NCBI RefSeq assembly: GCF_000165485.1 | Contig: NC_014623.1 | Span: forward strand, 2,933,501 to 2,997,500 | DNA: 64,000 bases | Direction: 5' to 3' | Source of the DNA: Stigmatella aurantiaca DW4/3-1 | GTDB lineage: Bacteria; Myxococcota; Myxococcia; Myxococcales; Myxococcaceae | In this document: positions 26,556-34,624 of the stretch, in pieces | Layout of the letters: each line of letters opens with the position of its first letter | Numbering within the stretch: position 1 is the first letter of the stretch | Program-made: the position numbers and the translations under genes | The notes under the pieces: model-generated | What the model saw: the letters and a program-made list of their open reading frames with translations, nothing else | Databases searched by the model: none | What the model was told of the DNA's origin: nothing

Positions 26556-27356
26556 TCATTTGCGAGCTACCGCGACTTCGCGGGCCAGTGCGACGAACGC
26601 CGTGTGAGCGGCCGAGGAATTGCGCCGGCCAGGGTAGTAGAAGCAGTGCCGAGCGAGCTCCGGTGTCCAGTCCTCGAGCACGCGAACGAGGCGTCCCGCT
26701 TCGATGTCGCCTCGCACGTCCGGCTCCATGAAGAAGCCGAGTCCGATGCCCTCCAGGACTGCGATCCGCGAGAGGCTGGCCTCGTCCAGCGTGATGGGCC
26801 CCGTCACATCGATCAGGGCCGTTTGCCCCCGCTTACGGAACTCCCACCGGAAGAGGCTGCTGTTCGGCAAGCGCACCCGGATACACCGATGACGGAAGAG
26901 GTCCGATGGGACGCGCGGCCGACCGTGCTTCTTCAGGTACGCCGGCGAAGCGACGATGGCATTGCGTTGGGGCTCTCCAAGCGGAATTGCAATCATGTCG
27001 GTGGGCACGAGGTTCGCCATCCGCATGCCGAAGTCGAACCCCTCGGCGACGAGGTCGACCAGCCGGCCTTCTGTCACGATGTCGACATGCACGTCCGGAT
27101 GGCGGCGGAGGTACTCCAGCACCAGTGGCGCGAGGATCTCGCGCGCCGCTGTCGCAAACGTGTTGATGCGCAGCATGCCGGACGGCTTTGCCTGCTGGGA
27201 GCGAGCCGCGTCCATCGCGCCGCGGATGTCCTCGAGTCCCGGAGCCACCTGTTCGACGAACGCTCTGCCGGCGTCGGTCAGCGAGACGCTGCGCGTCGTG
27301 CGGTTGAAGAGGCGGACGCCAAGACGTGCTTCGAGCTTCGCGATCGCGCTGCTCAT
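26556..27356 (-). CDS. LysR-family regulator lacking the first part of its DNA-binding domain
   Basis: A 266-residue frame. The effector domain is complete ([60 protein letters not shown]). The N-terminus begins [20 protein letters not shown], inside the recognition helix region; the normal 30-35 residues before it are missing. Immediately beyond 27357 the plus strand carries an SDR fragment whose own 5' half is missing too. LysR and SDR genes commonly lie back to back, so one deletion probably removed both 5' ends and the shared promoter. DNA binding and expression are doubtful. Confidence 0.75.
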   Translation of the reverse strand: MSSAIAKLEARLGVRLFNRTTRSVSLTDAGRAFVEQVAPGLEDIRGAMDAARSQQAKPSGMLRINTFATAAREILAPLVLEYLRRHPDVHVDIVTEGRLVDLVAEGFDFGMRMANLVPTDMIAIPLGEPQRNAIVASPAYLKKHGRPRVPSDLFRHRCIRVRLPNSSLFRWEFRKRGQTALIDVTGPITLDEASLSRIAVLEGIGLGFFMEPDVRGDIEAGRLVRVLEDWTPELARHCFYYPGRRNSSAAHTAFVALAREVAVARK

Positions 27357-27362
27357 CGCCGT

Positions 27363-27656
27363 AAGGCCCTCTCGAAGGAGGTCGCGCCGCAGGGCGTGCG
27401 CGTGAATCGCGTGTCACCGGGCTGGGTCGAGACCGAGGCCTCCGTCGGATTCATGAGCGAGATCGCGGCGAAGAACGGCACCGACGAGGCGGGCGCGAAG
27501 GAGCTCGTGATGCGCTCGCTCGGCGGAATTCCTCTCGGGCGCCCCGCGCTTCCGGCCGAGATCGCCGAGCTGATCGGGTTTCTCGTCTCGGACCGAGCGA
27601 GCGCGATCACCGGGGCGGAGTACGTGATCGACGGCGGGACGGTGCCCGTGAGCTAG
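27363..27656 (+). pseudogene. SDR oxidoreductase, C-terminal fragment
   Basis: In frame from 27363: [60 protein letters not shown] and [16 protein letters not shown], the last 97 residues of a 260-residue SDR. It has no start and no cofactor or catalytic motif. It corresponds to the part deleted from the SDR relic at 8317 and may be a close relative. Confidence 0.8.
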
Positions 27657-27990
27657 CAGGCTGCTGAAAAACTCCGGTGCGGGGACGGCCTCCCGCACCG
27701 GAGCAGGGTCTCCTCCTGACCTGGTGAGCCAGGAGCCTCCGGACGACAAGGGCAACCCCACCGTCGACTTCCACGGCGAGAAGAGAAGCAACGCCGTGCA
27801 CGCGTCAACGACCGACCCGGAGTCGAGGCTGGCGCGCAGAGGATGCCGGGTATGACGTGCAGTGCTTCGTGGAAGCTGTACGGGAGCGACGGATGACTCC
27901 GCACGTGGCCCAAACGCGGGACGTGCGCCGGGCCAGCCGAATCGACGGCCGGGCCCCCCGCCATACGGGTTGCCCCCTGCCAGCGCGCTC
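27657..27990 (+). pseudogene. IS5/IS1182-type transposase, internally deleted fragment
   Basis: Residues NPTVDFHGEKRSNAVHASTT and DPESRLARRG near 27750-27840, then in another frame DVQCFVEAVRERRMTPHVAQ and RRASRIDGRAPRHTGC near 27855-27975, are two separate parts of an IS5/IS1182-type transposase. The segment that should lie between them, with catalytic residues, is missing. The DNA directly follows the SDR stop. Confidence 0.65.
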
Positions 27991-27999
27991 TCTTCAGCA

Positions 28000-28250
28000 C
28001 CGCGAGGAAAATCCCTGGGGATTCAGCGGCTTGAGCACGAAGGCCCCGCGGTGTTCATCGCGAGGCCCGTGGAAAACAAAAAGGCCCTGCCGGGTTAGGG
28101 CAGGGCCTTCTTTTTTGCTCCCCGTTCGAAGTGGCTTGCGAACGCGTTCGCGGCTCCGCCCAGAGAGCGCAACCGGAATCACCTTGTGATTCCAGGTACT
28201 TCCCCGCACGGCCCGCCGAATAGGGGCATCAGCGCCCGGCTGCGAACGAC
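28000..28250. repeat. Dispersed repeat block related to 25290-25455 and 40079-40225
   Basis: The left part (GGATTCAGCGGCTTGAGCAC then GAAGGCCCCGCGG) matches 25310-25390. The right part (GCGAACGCGTTCGCGGCTCC then GCCCAGAGAGCGCAACCGGA) matches 40084-40130, and AATAGGGGCATCAGCGCCC recurs at 40167. The block bridges two repeat families. Confidence 0.5.
28081..28116. terminator. Strong hairpin terminator
   Basis: Stem AAGGCCCTGCC/GGCAGGGCCTT (28081-28091 with 28099-28109), short loop, then C and six Ts. Preceded by AAAACAAAA. It is a variant of the terminator at 25391. Confidence 0.75.
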
Positions 28251-28252
28251 GA

Positions 28253-28641
28253 GCGCGCGCCAGCCTGGTGGAGTGGGCTGGACACGAGCTGCCCCGCCGC
28301 GCGAATGGTAGGTTCTTGTCCCGCCAGGTGAGATGCACGCGCTGAGTGGAGCGCTCCCGCGCCCTTGGGTTCTCGAACTTCTTCCAGGGCGCGGTCGCTG
28401 CGCCGACGGTAGCCGTAGGCGACTGGGCCGGGACCGAGCCGGTCCTGCCGGAGCCTTCCGAGGTTGGGCACCCGACTGCGAGGTCCACCCCGTGACACTC
28501 ACCTGGGGGGTGGTTCTGCTGCTGACGCAGGTCCCCGGAGCGGAGCATCCGGCCGACGGCGCGCGGCCCTCCGCTTCCTCGCCCGCGGCCATATTGCCTG
28601 CGGACACTCCGCCCACGGCCGCTCGCGAAGGCGGACAGTGA
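28253..28641 (+). repeat. Duplicated 5' module, copy 2
   Basis: Aligns with 884-1335, including the CCCGCGCCCTTGGG block and the start of the coding region. Confidence 0.5.
28491..28641 (+). pseudogene. Signal-peptide fragment of the exported protein seen at 1117
   Basis: From a GTG at 28491: VTLTWGVVLLLTQVPGAEHP, then ADGARPSASSPAAILPADTP and a stop at 28641. It matches the first 50 residues of the relic at 1117 (MTLTWGGVVLLTQVLGAEES). The rest of the gene is gone. Confidence 0.5.
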
Positions 28642-28829
28642 GAGACCGAGCGGAGCCGCTCGACAGTCGGCACTACGTGAGCAGCCACCTACGCAAGGGC
28701 TCTCCGGGGTTCCAGGGCTCCACGCCAGGTTCAGAGCCTTGCACCGCCGGTGCGCTTCCGGTTCCGGAAGCCATCCATACCTTTGAGGTATCATGCTGTC
28801 GGCCCTACCCACGGGAGCACATCCCTTCC

Positions 28830-30230
28830 ATGCCCCATCGAATCCCTCAGGCTTCAGCGCATCAGCAAGCCGTCATCGAGGAGCTGAGCAACCTCGTCCA
28901 CGGCATCTCCGCGCCCTTCGTCTGCAGCGGCACACTCGTGCCTGAAGCCCCGGTGACACTGCGCTTCAAGGACGGAGTGCAGGTGCCCATCACGCGGTTG
29001 GAGCGCGGTACGGATCCACACACCGCTCTTGAGCCTCTGCTCGCCCGATGCTCGCCGGCCCCCTTCGGAAAGGGCAGGAAGACGCTGTACAACCGCCGCG
29101 TGCGTGATGCCCTCCACCTCAAGGCCGAAGGGGGGGCATTCACCGTCCTGAACTTCGATCCGGCCGCCTCCGGCGTGCTTGAAGTCGTCCGCCAGCAGCT
29201 CTGCCCGGGCGACCCTACCGCCCTCACCGCCGTGCTGTACAACGTCAACGTGTACGGGACGGAGGGCCACTTCGAGCCTCACAAGGACACGCCTCGAGGC
29301 AGCCAGATGCTGGGCACCTTGGTGGTATGCCTCCCCTCGCGGTTCTTCAACGGTCAGCTCGTGCTCACGCACCGCAGCGCACACAAGGTCTTCGACTGGG
29401 GGCGGGACATCAGCGAACAGGCAGAGCCGTCGCGCATCCACTGGGCGGCCTTCTTCGGTGACGTGGACCATGCCATCGACAAGGTGTGGATGGGGCTGCG
29501 CGTGACGCTGACCTACCTCCTCTACCGGGGGGAGGGCGCCATCACCGCCCCCAGGCCCTCTGGCGAAGCCACGGAGCGACTCCGTCAGGGGTTGGAGCGA
29601 GCACTGGCGGATCGCCACTTCCTTCCGCGGGGCGGTGTGCTCGGCTTCCCCTGCTTTCACATGTACAGCCACGAAGCAGCCTTCCGGCGCAGTCTGCCGC
29701 CGCTGACCCTGAAGGGAGCAGCCCTTCACAGGTTGAAAGGACGCGATGCCGAGGTGGCGGCGGCAGCGCTCAGGGCGGGCCTGTCTGTTTCACTTCAGCC
29801 CTACCTCATCGAGCTGTGCGCTGATGAGACCTGGCAGTTGAAGCGATTCCCAACCGAAGAAGAACAAGAGCTGCTGGATGAACGATTGTTGGACCCGTGG
29901 GTGCTCGAGAAGGCCCTGCCTATCGCCGCTCACGGGGACGTGCCCAGGGGTTTCGGAGTGACGTGGGTCATCTCTCCGCCAGAGTTCAACGGCCCCGTGA
30001 AGCCGCGCACCGTGGAGGGCGATGCGGACAGTCCCTCCTCGGAGGAACCTGTCGCTCAGCTCTTCCACTCCGGTGCGTACAGCGCCACTGGGTACTTCGG
30101 CAACGAGGGGGGCGAGACCGACTTCTACCTCTATGCCGCGCTTCACGTGGTAATCCCACCTCTGGGCAAAGGCCTGCGCCAGGTGACGCGAGCCGCTCGG
30201 AAATCGGCTCGCGCTGGGAAGCACTCCTGA
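28830..30230 (+). CDS. 2OG-Fe(II) oxygenase-superfamily-like protein
   Basis: A 466-residue protein. The central region YNVNVYGTEGHFEPHKDTPR (about 137-156) with His151-x-Asp153, and the later DVDHAIDKVWMGLRVTLTYL, give the H-x-D..H..R pattern of Fe(II)/2-oxoglutarate dioxygenases of the prolyl-hydroxylase type. The C-terminal half has no motif I recognise, and the protein is longer than typical single-domain members. I use the ATG at 28830 (MPHRIPQASAHQQAVIEELS); a longer in-frame extension to 28464 runs through the duplicated module and is rejected. Convergent with the small gene at 30247. Confidence 0.75.
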   Translation: MPHRIPQASAHQQAVIEELSNLVHGISAPFVCSGTLVPEAPVTLRFKDGVQVPITRLERGTDPHTALEPLLARCSPAPFGKGRKTLYNRRVRDALHLKAEGGAFTVLNFDPAASGVLEVVRQQLCPGDPTALTAVLYNVNVYGTEGHFEPHKDTPRGSQMLGTLVVCLPSRFFNGQLVLTHRSAHKVFDWGRDISEQAEPSRIHWAAFFGDVDHAIDKVWMGLRVTLTYLLYRGEGAITAPRPSGEATERLRQGLERALADRHFLPRGGVLGFPCFHMYSHEAAFRRSLPPLTLKGAALHRLKGRDAEVAAAALRAGLSVSLQPYLIELCADETWQLKRFPTEEEQELLDERLLDPWVLEKALPIAAHGDVPRGFGVTWVISPPEFNGPVKPRTVEGDADSPSSEEPVAQLFHSGAYSATGYFGNEGGETDFYLYAALHVVIPPLGKGLRQVTRAARKSARAGKHS

Positions 30231-30246
30231 CCGCCCGCGCGCTTTT

Positions 30247-30480
30247 TTACAGACACCAGCGGGCTGCATCCTCTGGGGCCGCGGGGAAGGAGAGCAGGCC
30301 GATCGCGTACAGCAGCCCCATGCCGGCGAACTCGACGTCGTCGTCTTCCTCCTCACCGAGGCGCCCCTCGATGATCAGGTGCCAGTCGTCAGCGGACGTG
30401 GGCCGCTTCTCGGTCTTGACCACCTGGATGTCCACGCAGGCGATGCTGCGGATCACCTCGTGCTCGATGGGCTCGGTCAT
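30247..30480 (-). CDS. Small acidic hypothetical protein
   Basis: A 77-residue protein, MTEPIEHEVIRSIACVDIQV then ..EGRLGEEEDDDVEFAGMGLL and a stop after ARWCL. It has a coherent alpha/beta composition and GC3 bias. Longer frames reaching 30654 are not supported. Family not recognised. It is convergent with the oxygenase-like gene and divergent from the DUF1016 gene at 30555, with 74 bp for two promoters. Confidence 0.5.
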   Translation of the reverse strand: MTEPIEHEVIRSIACVDIQVVKTEKRPTSADDWHLIIEGRLGEEEDDDVEFAGMGLLYAIGLLSFPAAPEDAARWCL

Positions 30481-30554
30481 GAGACTCGAGGCTACCGCAA
30501 GCATGGCGGCAGAGAACGCTTGATGGAGGGGGAACAAGCGTGCAGGGTGGGGAC

Positions 30555-31697
30555 ATGGCAGCGAAGGAGCCCGTGGCGACGAAGGACAGAAACTACCTTG
30601 AGGTGTTCGACGACGTCGCCGAGTTGCTCGAGGCGTCGCGCGCAGCGTCGGCAAAATCCATCAACGCGCTGATGACGGCCGCGTACTGGCTGGTGGGGCG
30701 GCGCATCTTCGAGGGCGAGCAGCAAGGGAAGGGCCGCGCTGACTATGGTGCGCAGCTGGTCCAGAGGTTGGCGGGCGACCTGTCGGCGAGGTTCGGCCGG
30801 GGCTTCGGTCGCGCAAACCTCTTCCAGATGCGAGCGTTCTTCCTCGCATATCGTGACACTGTCCAGACAGCGTCTGGACAATCTGGCGGCGTGAAGAAAG
30901 TCCGGACGGCGTCTGGACAATTGGCTCGACAGGAAGTGCGGATGACGTCTGCACGGTTGCTCCCTGACCTGGCTCGGGCCTTCCCGTTGCCCTGGTCGCA
31001 TTACGTGCGCATGCTCGCCGTGAAGAGCCCTTTGGCTCGGGCCTTCTACGAGGCCGAGGCGTTCCGCGGAGGCTGGACCTATCGGCAGCTCGACCGGCAG
31101 ATCCAGAGCCAGTTCTACGAGCGTGCGGCGCTTTCGAAGAACAAGGTCTCGGTGCTCGCGAAAGGCTCGAAGGTCGAGGACGACCTCGCGCCTGAGGACG
31201 CCATCAAAAACCCCTTCATTCTCGAGTTCCTCGACCTCAAGGACGAATACTCCGAGAGCGACCTTGAGGAGGCGCTCGTCCAGAAGCTTGAGACGTTCCT
31301 CCTGGAGCTTGGAGGGGCGTTCGCCTTCGTCGGTCGCCAACGGCGGCTTCGCGTCGGGGACGAGTGGTACAAGGTCGACCTGGTCTTCTTCCACCGCGAG
31401 CTACGGTGCCTGGTCATCATCGACCTGAAGCTTGGGAAGTTCACCCACGCTGACGCGGGACAGATGCACCTGTACCTGAACTACGCGCGCGAGCACTGGA
31501 GGGTGAAGGGTGAGAACCCGCCAGTGGGTCTCATCCTCTGCGCGGAGAAGGACCATGCCGTCGCGCGCTACGCGCTGGAGGGGCTGCCGAACAAGGTCAT
31601 GGCGGCCGAGTACCGCACTGCGCTCCCCGACGAGGAGACCCTTGCCGAGCAGGTACGCCAGGCTCAGGTCGCGCTCGTGCGCCGGAGGACGAGGTGA
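30555..31697 (+). CDS. YhcG/DUF1016-family PDDEXK nuclease
   Basis: A 380-residue protein. The N-terminal DUF1016_N part (NYLEVFDDVAELLEASRAAS; YWLVGRRIFEGEQQGKGRAD; RFGRGFGRANLFQMRAFFLA) is followed by the C-terminal nuclease domain with KNPFILEFLDLKDEYSESDL, VGDEWYKVDLVFFHRELRCL and VIIDLKLGKFTHADAGQM, where Asp and D-L-K form the PDDEXK-like site. The family is linked to DNA repair and mobile-element or phage defence. The linker carries three tandem copies of a palindromic 19-21-bp DNA unit (30861-30954), coding VQTASGQ-like repeats. It lies inside the segment bounded by 34-bp repeats, beside the recombinase. Confidence 0.9.
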   Translation: MAAKEPVATKDRNYLEVFDDVAELLEASRAASAKSINALMTAAYWLVGRRIFEGEQQGKGRADYGAQLVQRLAGDLSARFGRGFGRANLFQMRAFFLAYRDTVQTASGQSGGVKKVRTASGQLARQEVRMTSARLLPDLARAFPLPWSHYVRMLAVKSPLARAFYEAEAFRGGWTYRQLDRQIQSQFYERAALSKNKVSVLAKGSKVEDDLAPEDAIKNPFILEFLDLKDEYSESDLEEALVQKLETFLLELGGAFAFVGRQRRLRVGDEWYKVDLVFFHRELRCLVIIDLKLGKFTHADAGQMHLYLNYAREHWRVKGENPPVGLILCAEKDHAVARYALEGLPNKVMAAEYRTALPDEETLAEQVRQAQVALVRRRTR

Positions 31698-31799
31698 CCG
31701 AGGCGAAGGAGCGCCCCGCGCCCCCGAAGGGGTAGGGAAACGACATCGCCCGTTGTTTCGTTGTCCCAATGTGGCCTCGAAACCCGCGTTTCTTGAGTG

Positions 31800-31985
31800 A
31801 TGATACCTCTCATCTCTCAGACGCGTGGGCGGAAGCGACACCTCAACCTGGAAGTTGTCGGCCTGGAGGGGCCGCTCGGGGCGCCTCCCCCCTGGGAGTG
31901 GCAGCTCATCGAGTCGGCGCTCGCGAAGGTGCTCGATCCGAAACAGGCGAAGACCGGGGAGGCCCGCGATGCGACAGCGCCCTGA
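31800..31985 (+). CDS. Small protein preceding the recombinase
   Basis: A 61-residue frame, MIPLISQTRGRKRHLNLEVV then GLEGPLGAPPPWEWQLIESA and a basic/acidic tail. It overlaps the recombinase start (31969) by 17 bases, which suggests coupled translation. Small genes of this kind often precede large serine recombinases in myxobacterial elements; the family itself is unknown to me. Confidence 0.45.
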   Translation: MIPLISQTRGRKRHLNLEVVGLEGPLGAPPPWEWQLIESALAKVLDPKQAKTGEARDATAP

Positions 31986-33284
31986 ACGCACGGAGTGGGT
32001 CGCCTACGTGCGAGTCAGCACCGCCGAGCAGGCCGAGCGGGAGCTCTCGCTGCCCGCGCAGCAGAAGGCCATCCGCGAGTTCGCGGTCCGCCATGGCGCC
32101 ACCATCGCGCAGGAGTACATCGAGGCCGGCGCCTCCGGCACGGACCGGAGGAGGCCCGTGCTGCAGCGGCTCCTCGGTGACGCGCTGAAGCCGACGAGCA
32201 CCATCAGCACCATCGTGGTTCACCACACGTCGCGCTTCACCCGCGATGCGACGCACGCGCGGGTGATGAAGGCGAAGCTTCGAAAGGCGGGGGTTCGTGT
32301 GATGTCGGTGCTGCAGGAGTTCACCGATGATCCGGTGGGCAAGCTGATGGAGGGCTTCTTCGAGTGCATCGACCAGTACGAGTCGGAGCTGAACGGGCTG
32401 CGTACCTCGGCGGCGATGCGCGAGGCGGTGCGACAGGGGCACTGGCCTGGGGCGCGCGCCCCGTATGGCTACAGGAGCGTGCCCGTGGAGGTGCACCCCG
32501 GCGTCGTGCACCACCGACTCGTGCTTGAGCCGGCCGAGGCGGAGCTCGTGCGGGAGGCGTTCGAGCTCTACGTCGGCCAGAGCGGAGCGAAGTCCGTCGC
32601 GCGGACATTGAACCAGCGGGGGTACAGGACGCGGGCAGGGGCCTTGTGGTCGAAGAACCTGGTCATGCTGCTCCTCGAGGAGGAGGCGCTGACGGGCACG
32701 GTCTGGTGGGGCCGTCGGAAGGGGAGGGCACTGCGACCGAAGGAGGAGTGGATGTCACTGAAGGTTGAGCCGATTATCGACACGGAGACGTGGGCGCTCG
32801 CGCAGCAACTCCGTGGAGAGCGCGAGCCGAAGCGTACGCCCGGTCGGGCCCCGACGCGGCCGAAGCTGCTGAAGGGCCTCGCGTGGTGCGGGAAGTGCGG
32901 CGCGAGCTACCAGTATGAGACCGGCGGCAAGACGGTCATCAACGGGCACTACACGTATGGGTCTACAACTGTCGAAACCTCCTGCGCGTCGGGAAGGAAG
33001 CGTGCAGCGGATTCCGGATCTCGACCGAGACGCTGGATGCGGCCGTCTTGGGGGCGATCACGCGGATCGTCTGCACCGAGGAACGCGGGCGAGATATGGC
33101 GAGCCGCCGTGGTTGGCCCCTCGACCGGGTTCTCGACGCCTGGCGCACGCTTGTTCGCAGCGAGGAGATAGGCCGCGCCTACGTGCTGCGTCTCATAGAG
33201 CGCATAGAAGTTCACGGCGAACGGATCATCGTGACGCCGAAGACCGGAGGGAGAAAGGAGCCCGAGTCGAGCGATGAGCCATGA
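31969..33284 (+). pseudogene. Large serine recombinase with a late frameshift
   Basis: The ATG at 31969 opens a large serine recombinase. The resolvase domain has the catalytic serine in VAYVRVSTAEQAERELSLPA and the conserved STIVVHHTSRFTRDATHA and LMEGFFECIDQYESELNGLR. The recombinase domain follows (GHWPGARAPYGYRSVPVEVH; SVARTLNQRGYRTRAGALWS) and a zinc ribbon starts CGKCGASYQYETGG. Near 32960 the frame breaks: the expected YNCRNLLRVGKEACSGF and the coiled-coil tail to 33284 (RDMASRRGWPLDRVLDAWRT) are in another frame. The first-frame product ends at 33171 with 400 residues. Catalysis may survive but DNA binding is damaged, so the element is probably fixed. Confidence 0.85.
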
Positions 33285-33353
33285 CGAGCCAAAAAACGAG
33301 AAAAACCGCAGCCCTGTGTAGGTCCGCGGTTTCTCCCACTACCGTCATGCTGT

Positions 33354-33387
33354 GCTCCCCGAACGAAGCCCTGCGCGAACTCGTTCT
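33354..33387. repeat. 34-bp direct repeat, right copy (possible attR)
   Basis: Identical to 25422-25455. It lies just beyond the 3' end of the serine recombinase and a hairpin. The two copies delimit 7.9 kb. Weaker similarity continues for about 100 bases to the right of both copies. Confidence 0.55.
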
Positions 33388-33725
33388 TTGTTTCTCTCTA
33401 GAGAACTCGAATACTCTGAGGTGGAGAAGGCGCTGCAATTTCCAGCGGTTACGAGTGGATGGGTAGAGAAGCTTACCAATCGGGGACCGATTGGTCCGCC
33501 GCGAACTTTGCACCCGATTGAGTGCCAGAGCACGCCTTGCGGCGGATCAACACCTCGATTCTGGGTGGGTGGGAGAGAGACACACATGGCGGCCGCAGTC
33601 GGTGTGGCAGAGGGACACGGGATGACGGAGGCCCAGTTTCAGCCCCGTCTTGCGGCTCCCATATCCGCAACGTTGCCCTTCGCCCTCGAAGGCGGTTCTT
33701 GACTACGTCGCCCTACAGCCTTCTC

Positions 33726-33806
33726 CTACCTCCTCAGAGGTAGATGGCATGTCGGACCGCCCTGCTAGGTTACCCGACGCTCGTACACACGCCAGGAGGG
33801 CTAACG
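33726..33806 (+). promoter_or_regulatory. Conserved leader of the nuclease-like gene (copy A)
   Basis: Starts with an inverted repeat (CTACCTC-CTCA-GAGGTAG), followed by GATGGCATGTCGGACCGCCC and TGCTAGGTTACCC, then AGGAGGG eight bases before the ATG at 33807. The leader at 47908-47960 shares GATGGCATGTCAGACCGCCC and GCTAGGTT at similar distance. Conservation outside the coding region suggests a shared promoter or operator. Confidence 0.45.
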
Positions 33807-34580
33807 ATGGGCGAGCTGACCGAGTTTGCATCGGGGGCAGGGCGAGGGCTTGGAGGGCTTTCTCGCCGACAGTTTGCGGAGCGAGCTGTGAAATCCAAAG
33901 AGGTGCTGCTCGCCGCCATGGGCCACTTGGGCCACCAGCACGTTAATGACTATGTGCGGGAGCCTAATGCTGTGCTTGAGGAGCAGGTACTTCTGGTGGC
34001 GCACTGCTTCGTCGCAACGTGGCCCACGAGGGAGAAGCCGCATCCCGTTGACGTCGTCGCGATGGCTGTCCTGAAGTGCGGGAAGTTGGAGGCATCGCTG
34101 GTCCGCCGCATCTTTGGCGGCTTCTCGCTGGAGAGCGATCTATCAGCCCCAACGGAAGCGCAGCTTCAAAAGGAGGGGCTTCGAATCGCCCGCGAGGTCG
34201 TGGTGCGCGACAGCCGCGCGGACCTCGTTGGATATGGCAAGGCGTTCTTCGAGCGTAACGTGATTGCCGTCGAGCTGAAGAATGCACCCGAGGCATGCGA
34301 GCGCCTCGCGGACCAGCTGGCGGACTATCGGCGTGCCGCCGACTCTGTTCGCGTTGTCATGTCGCCGGAGTGTCTGGCTCGTGCGTCGCTCGCACGCGGC
34401 GAACTGGCGGAGCCCTTCGCTTACGCCGAGTGCATCTCGAAGATGGGGGCTGAACTCTGGACTCTGGACTCAACCACGGGCGAGTTTCAGCGAATCAAAG
34501 GGGCCTCGTCGGGTGCGTATGTGTCCGCAGACTACGAATTACTCTGGACGCGGCTGGCCGGTGTGGCAGTAGCCGCGTAG
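33807..34580 (+). CDS. PD-(D/E)XK-like protein, paralogue A, flanking the defence island
   Basis: A 257-residue protein of unknown family. The ATG at 33807 follows AGGAGGG and gives exactly the same length as its paralogue at 47961; the upstream in-frame ATG at 33748 lies in the conserved leader. An N-terminal helical part (LEEQVLLVAHCFVATWPTRE; FGGFSLESDL) precedes SRADLVGYGKAFFERNVIAV then ELKNAPEACERLADQLADYR. Asp139 with Glu156-x-Lys158 has the spacing of a restriction-endonuclease-fold active site, and RRAADSVRVVMSPECLARAS resembles the following strand and helix. It is 44 bp upstream of cap4, same strand, so may belong to the CBASS operon. No described defence family was recognised. Confidence 0.7.
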   Translation: MGELTEFASGAGRGLGGLSRRQFAERAVKSKEVLLAAMGHLGHQHVNDYVREPNAVLEEQVLLVAHCFVATWPTREKPHPVDVVAMAVLKCGKLEASLVRRIFGGFSLESDLSAPTEAQLQKEGLRIAREVVVRDSRADLVGYGKAFFERNVIAVELKNAPEACERLADQLADYRRAADSVRVVMSPECLARASLARGELAEPFAYAECISKMGAELWTLDSTTGEFQRIKGASSGAYVSADYELLWTRLAGVAVAA

Positions 34581-34624
34581 TGACCAGGAGAATTCTTCGG
34601 CCGATCTCCACGTTGAGGTGTTCT

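Larger units (their letters stand above)
33285..33806. other. Intergenic region with hairpin, repeat and dyads
   Basis: About 520 bases between the recombinase and the first nuclease-like gene. It contains a weak hairpin (AAACCGC/GCGGTTT, 33303-33332), the right 34-bp repeat (33354-33387), a dyad CCAATCG-GGGA-CGATTGG near 33477 related to one at 25552, and an inverted repeat CTACCTC/GAGGTAG (33726-33743). No gene is seen. Confidence 0.45.

Noticed and set aside
28464-28829. N-terminal extension of the oxygenase-like gene
   Set aside because: It runs through the duplicated 5' module out of frame with that module's own protein; the ATG at 28830 begins plausible sequence.
34580-34624. cap4 start at 34580
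   Set aside because: It overlaps the stop of the upstream gene with no ribosome-binding site; ATG 34625 has GAGGTG before it and fits the family N-terminus.
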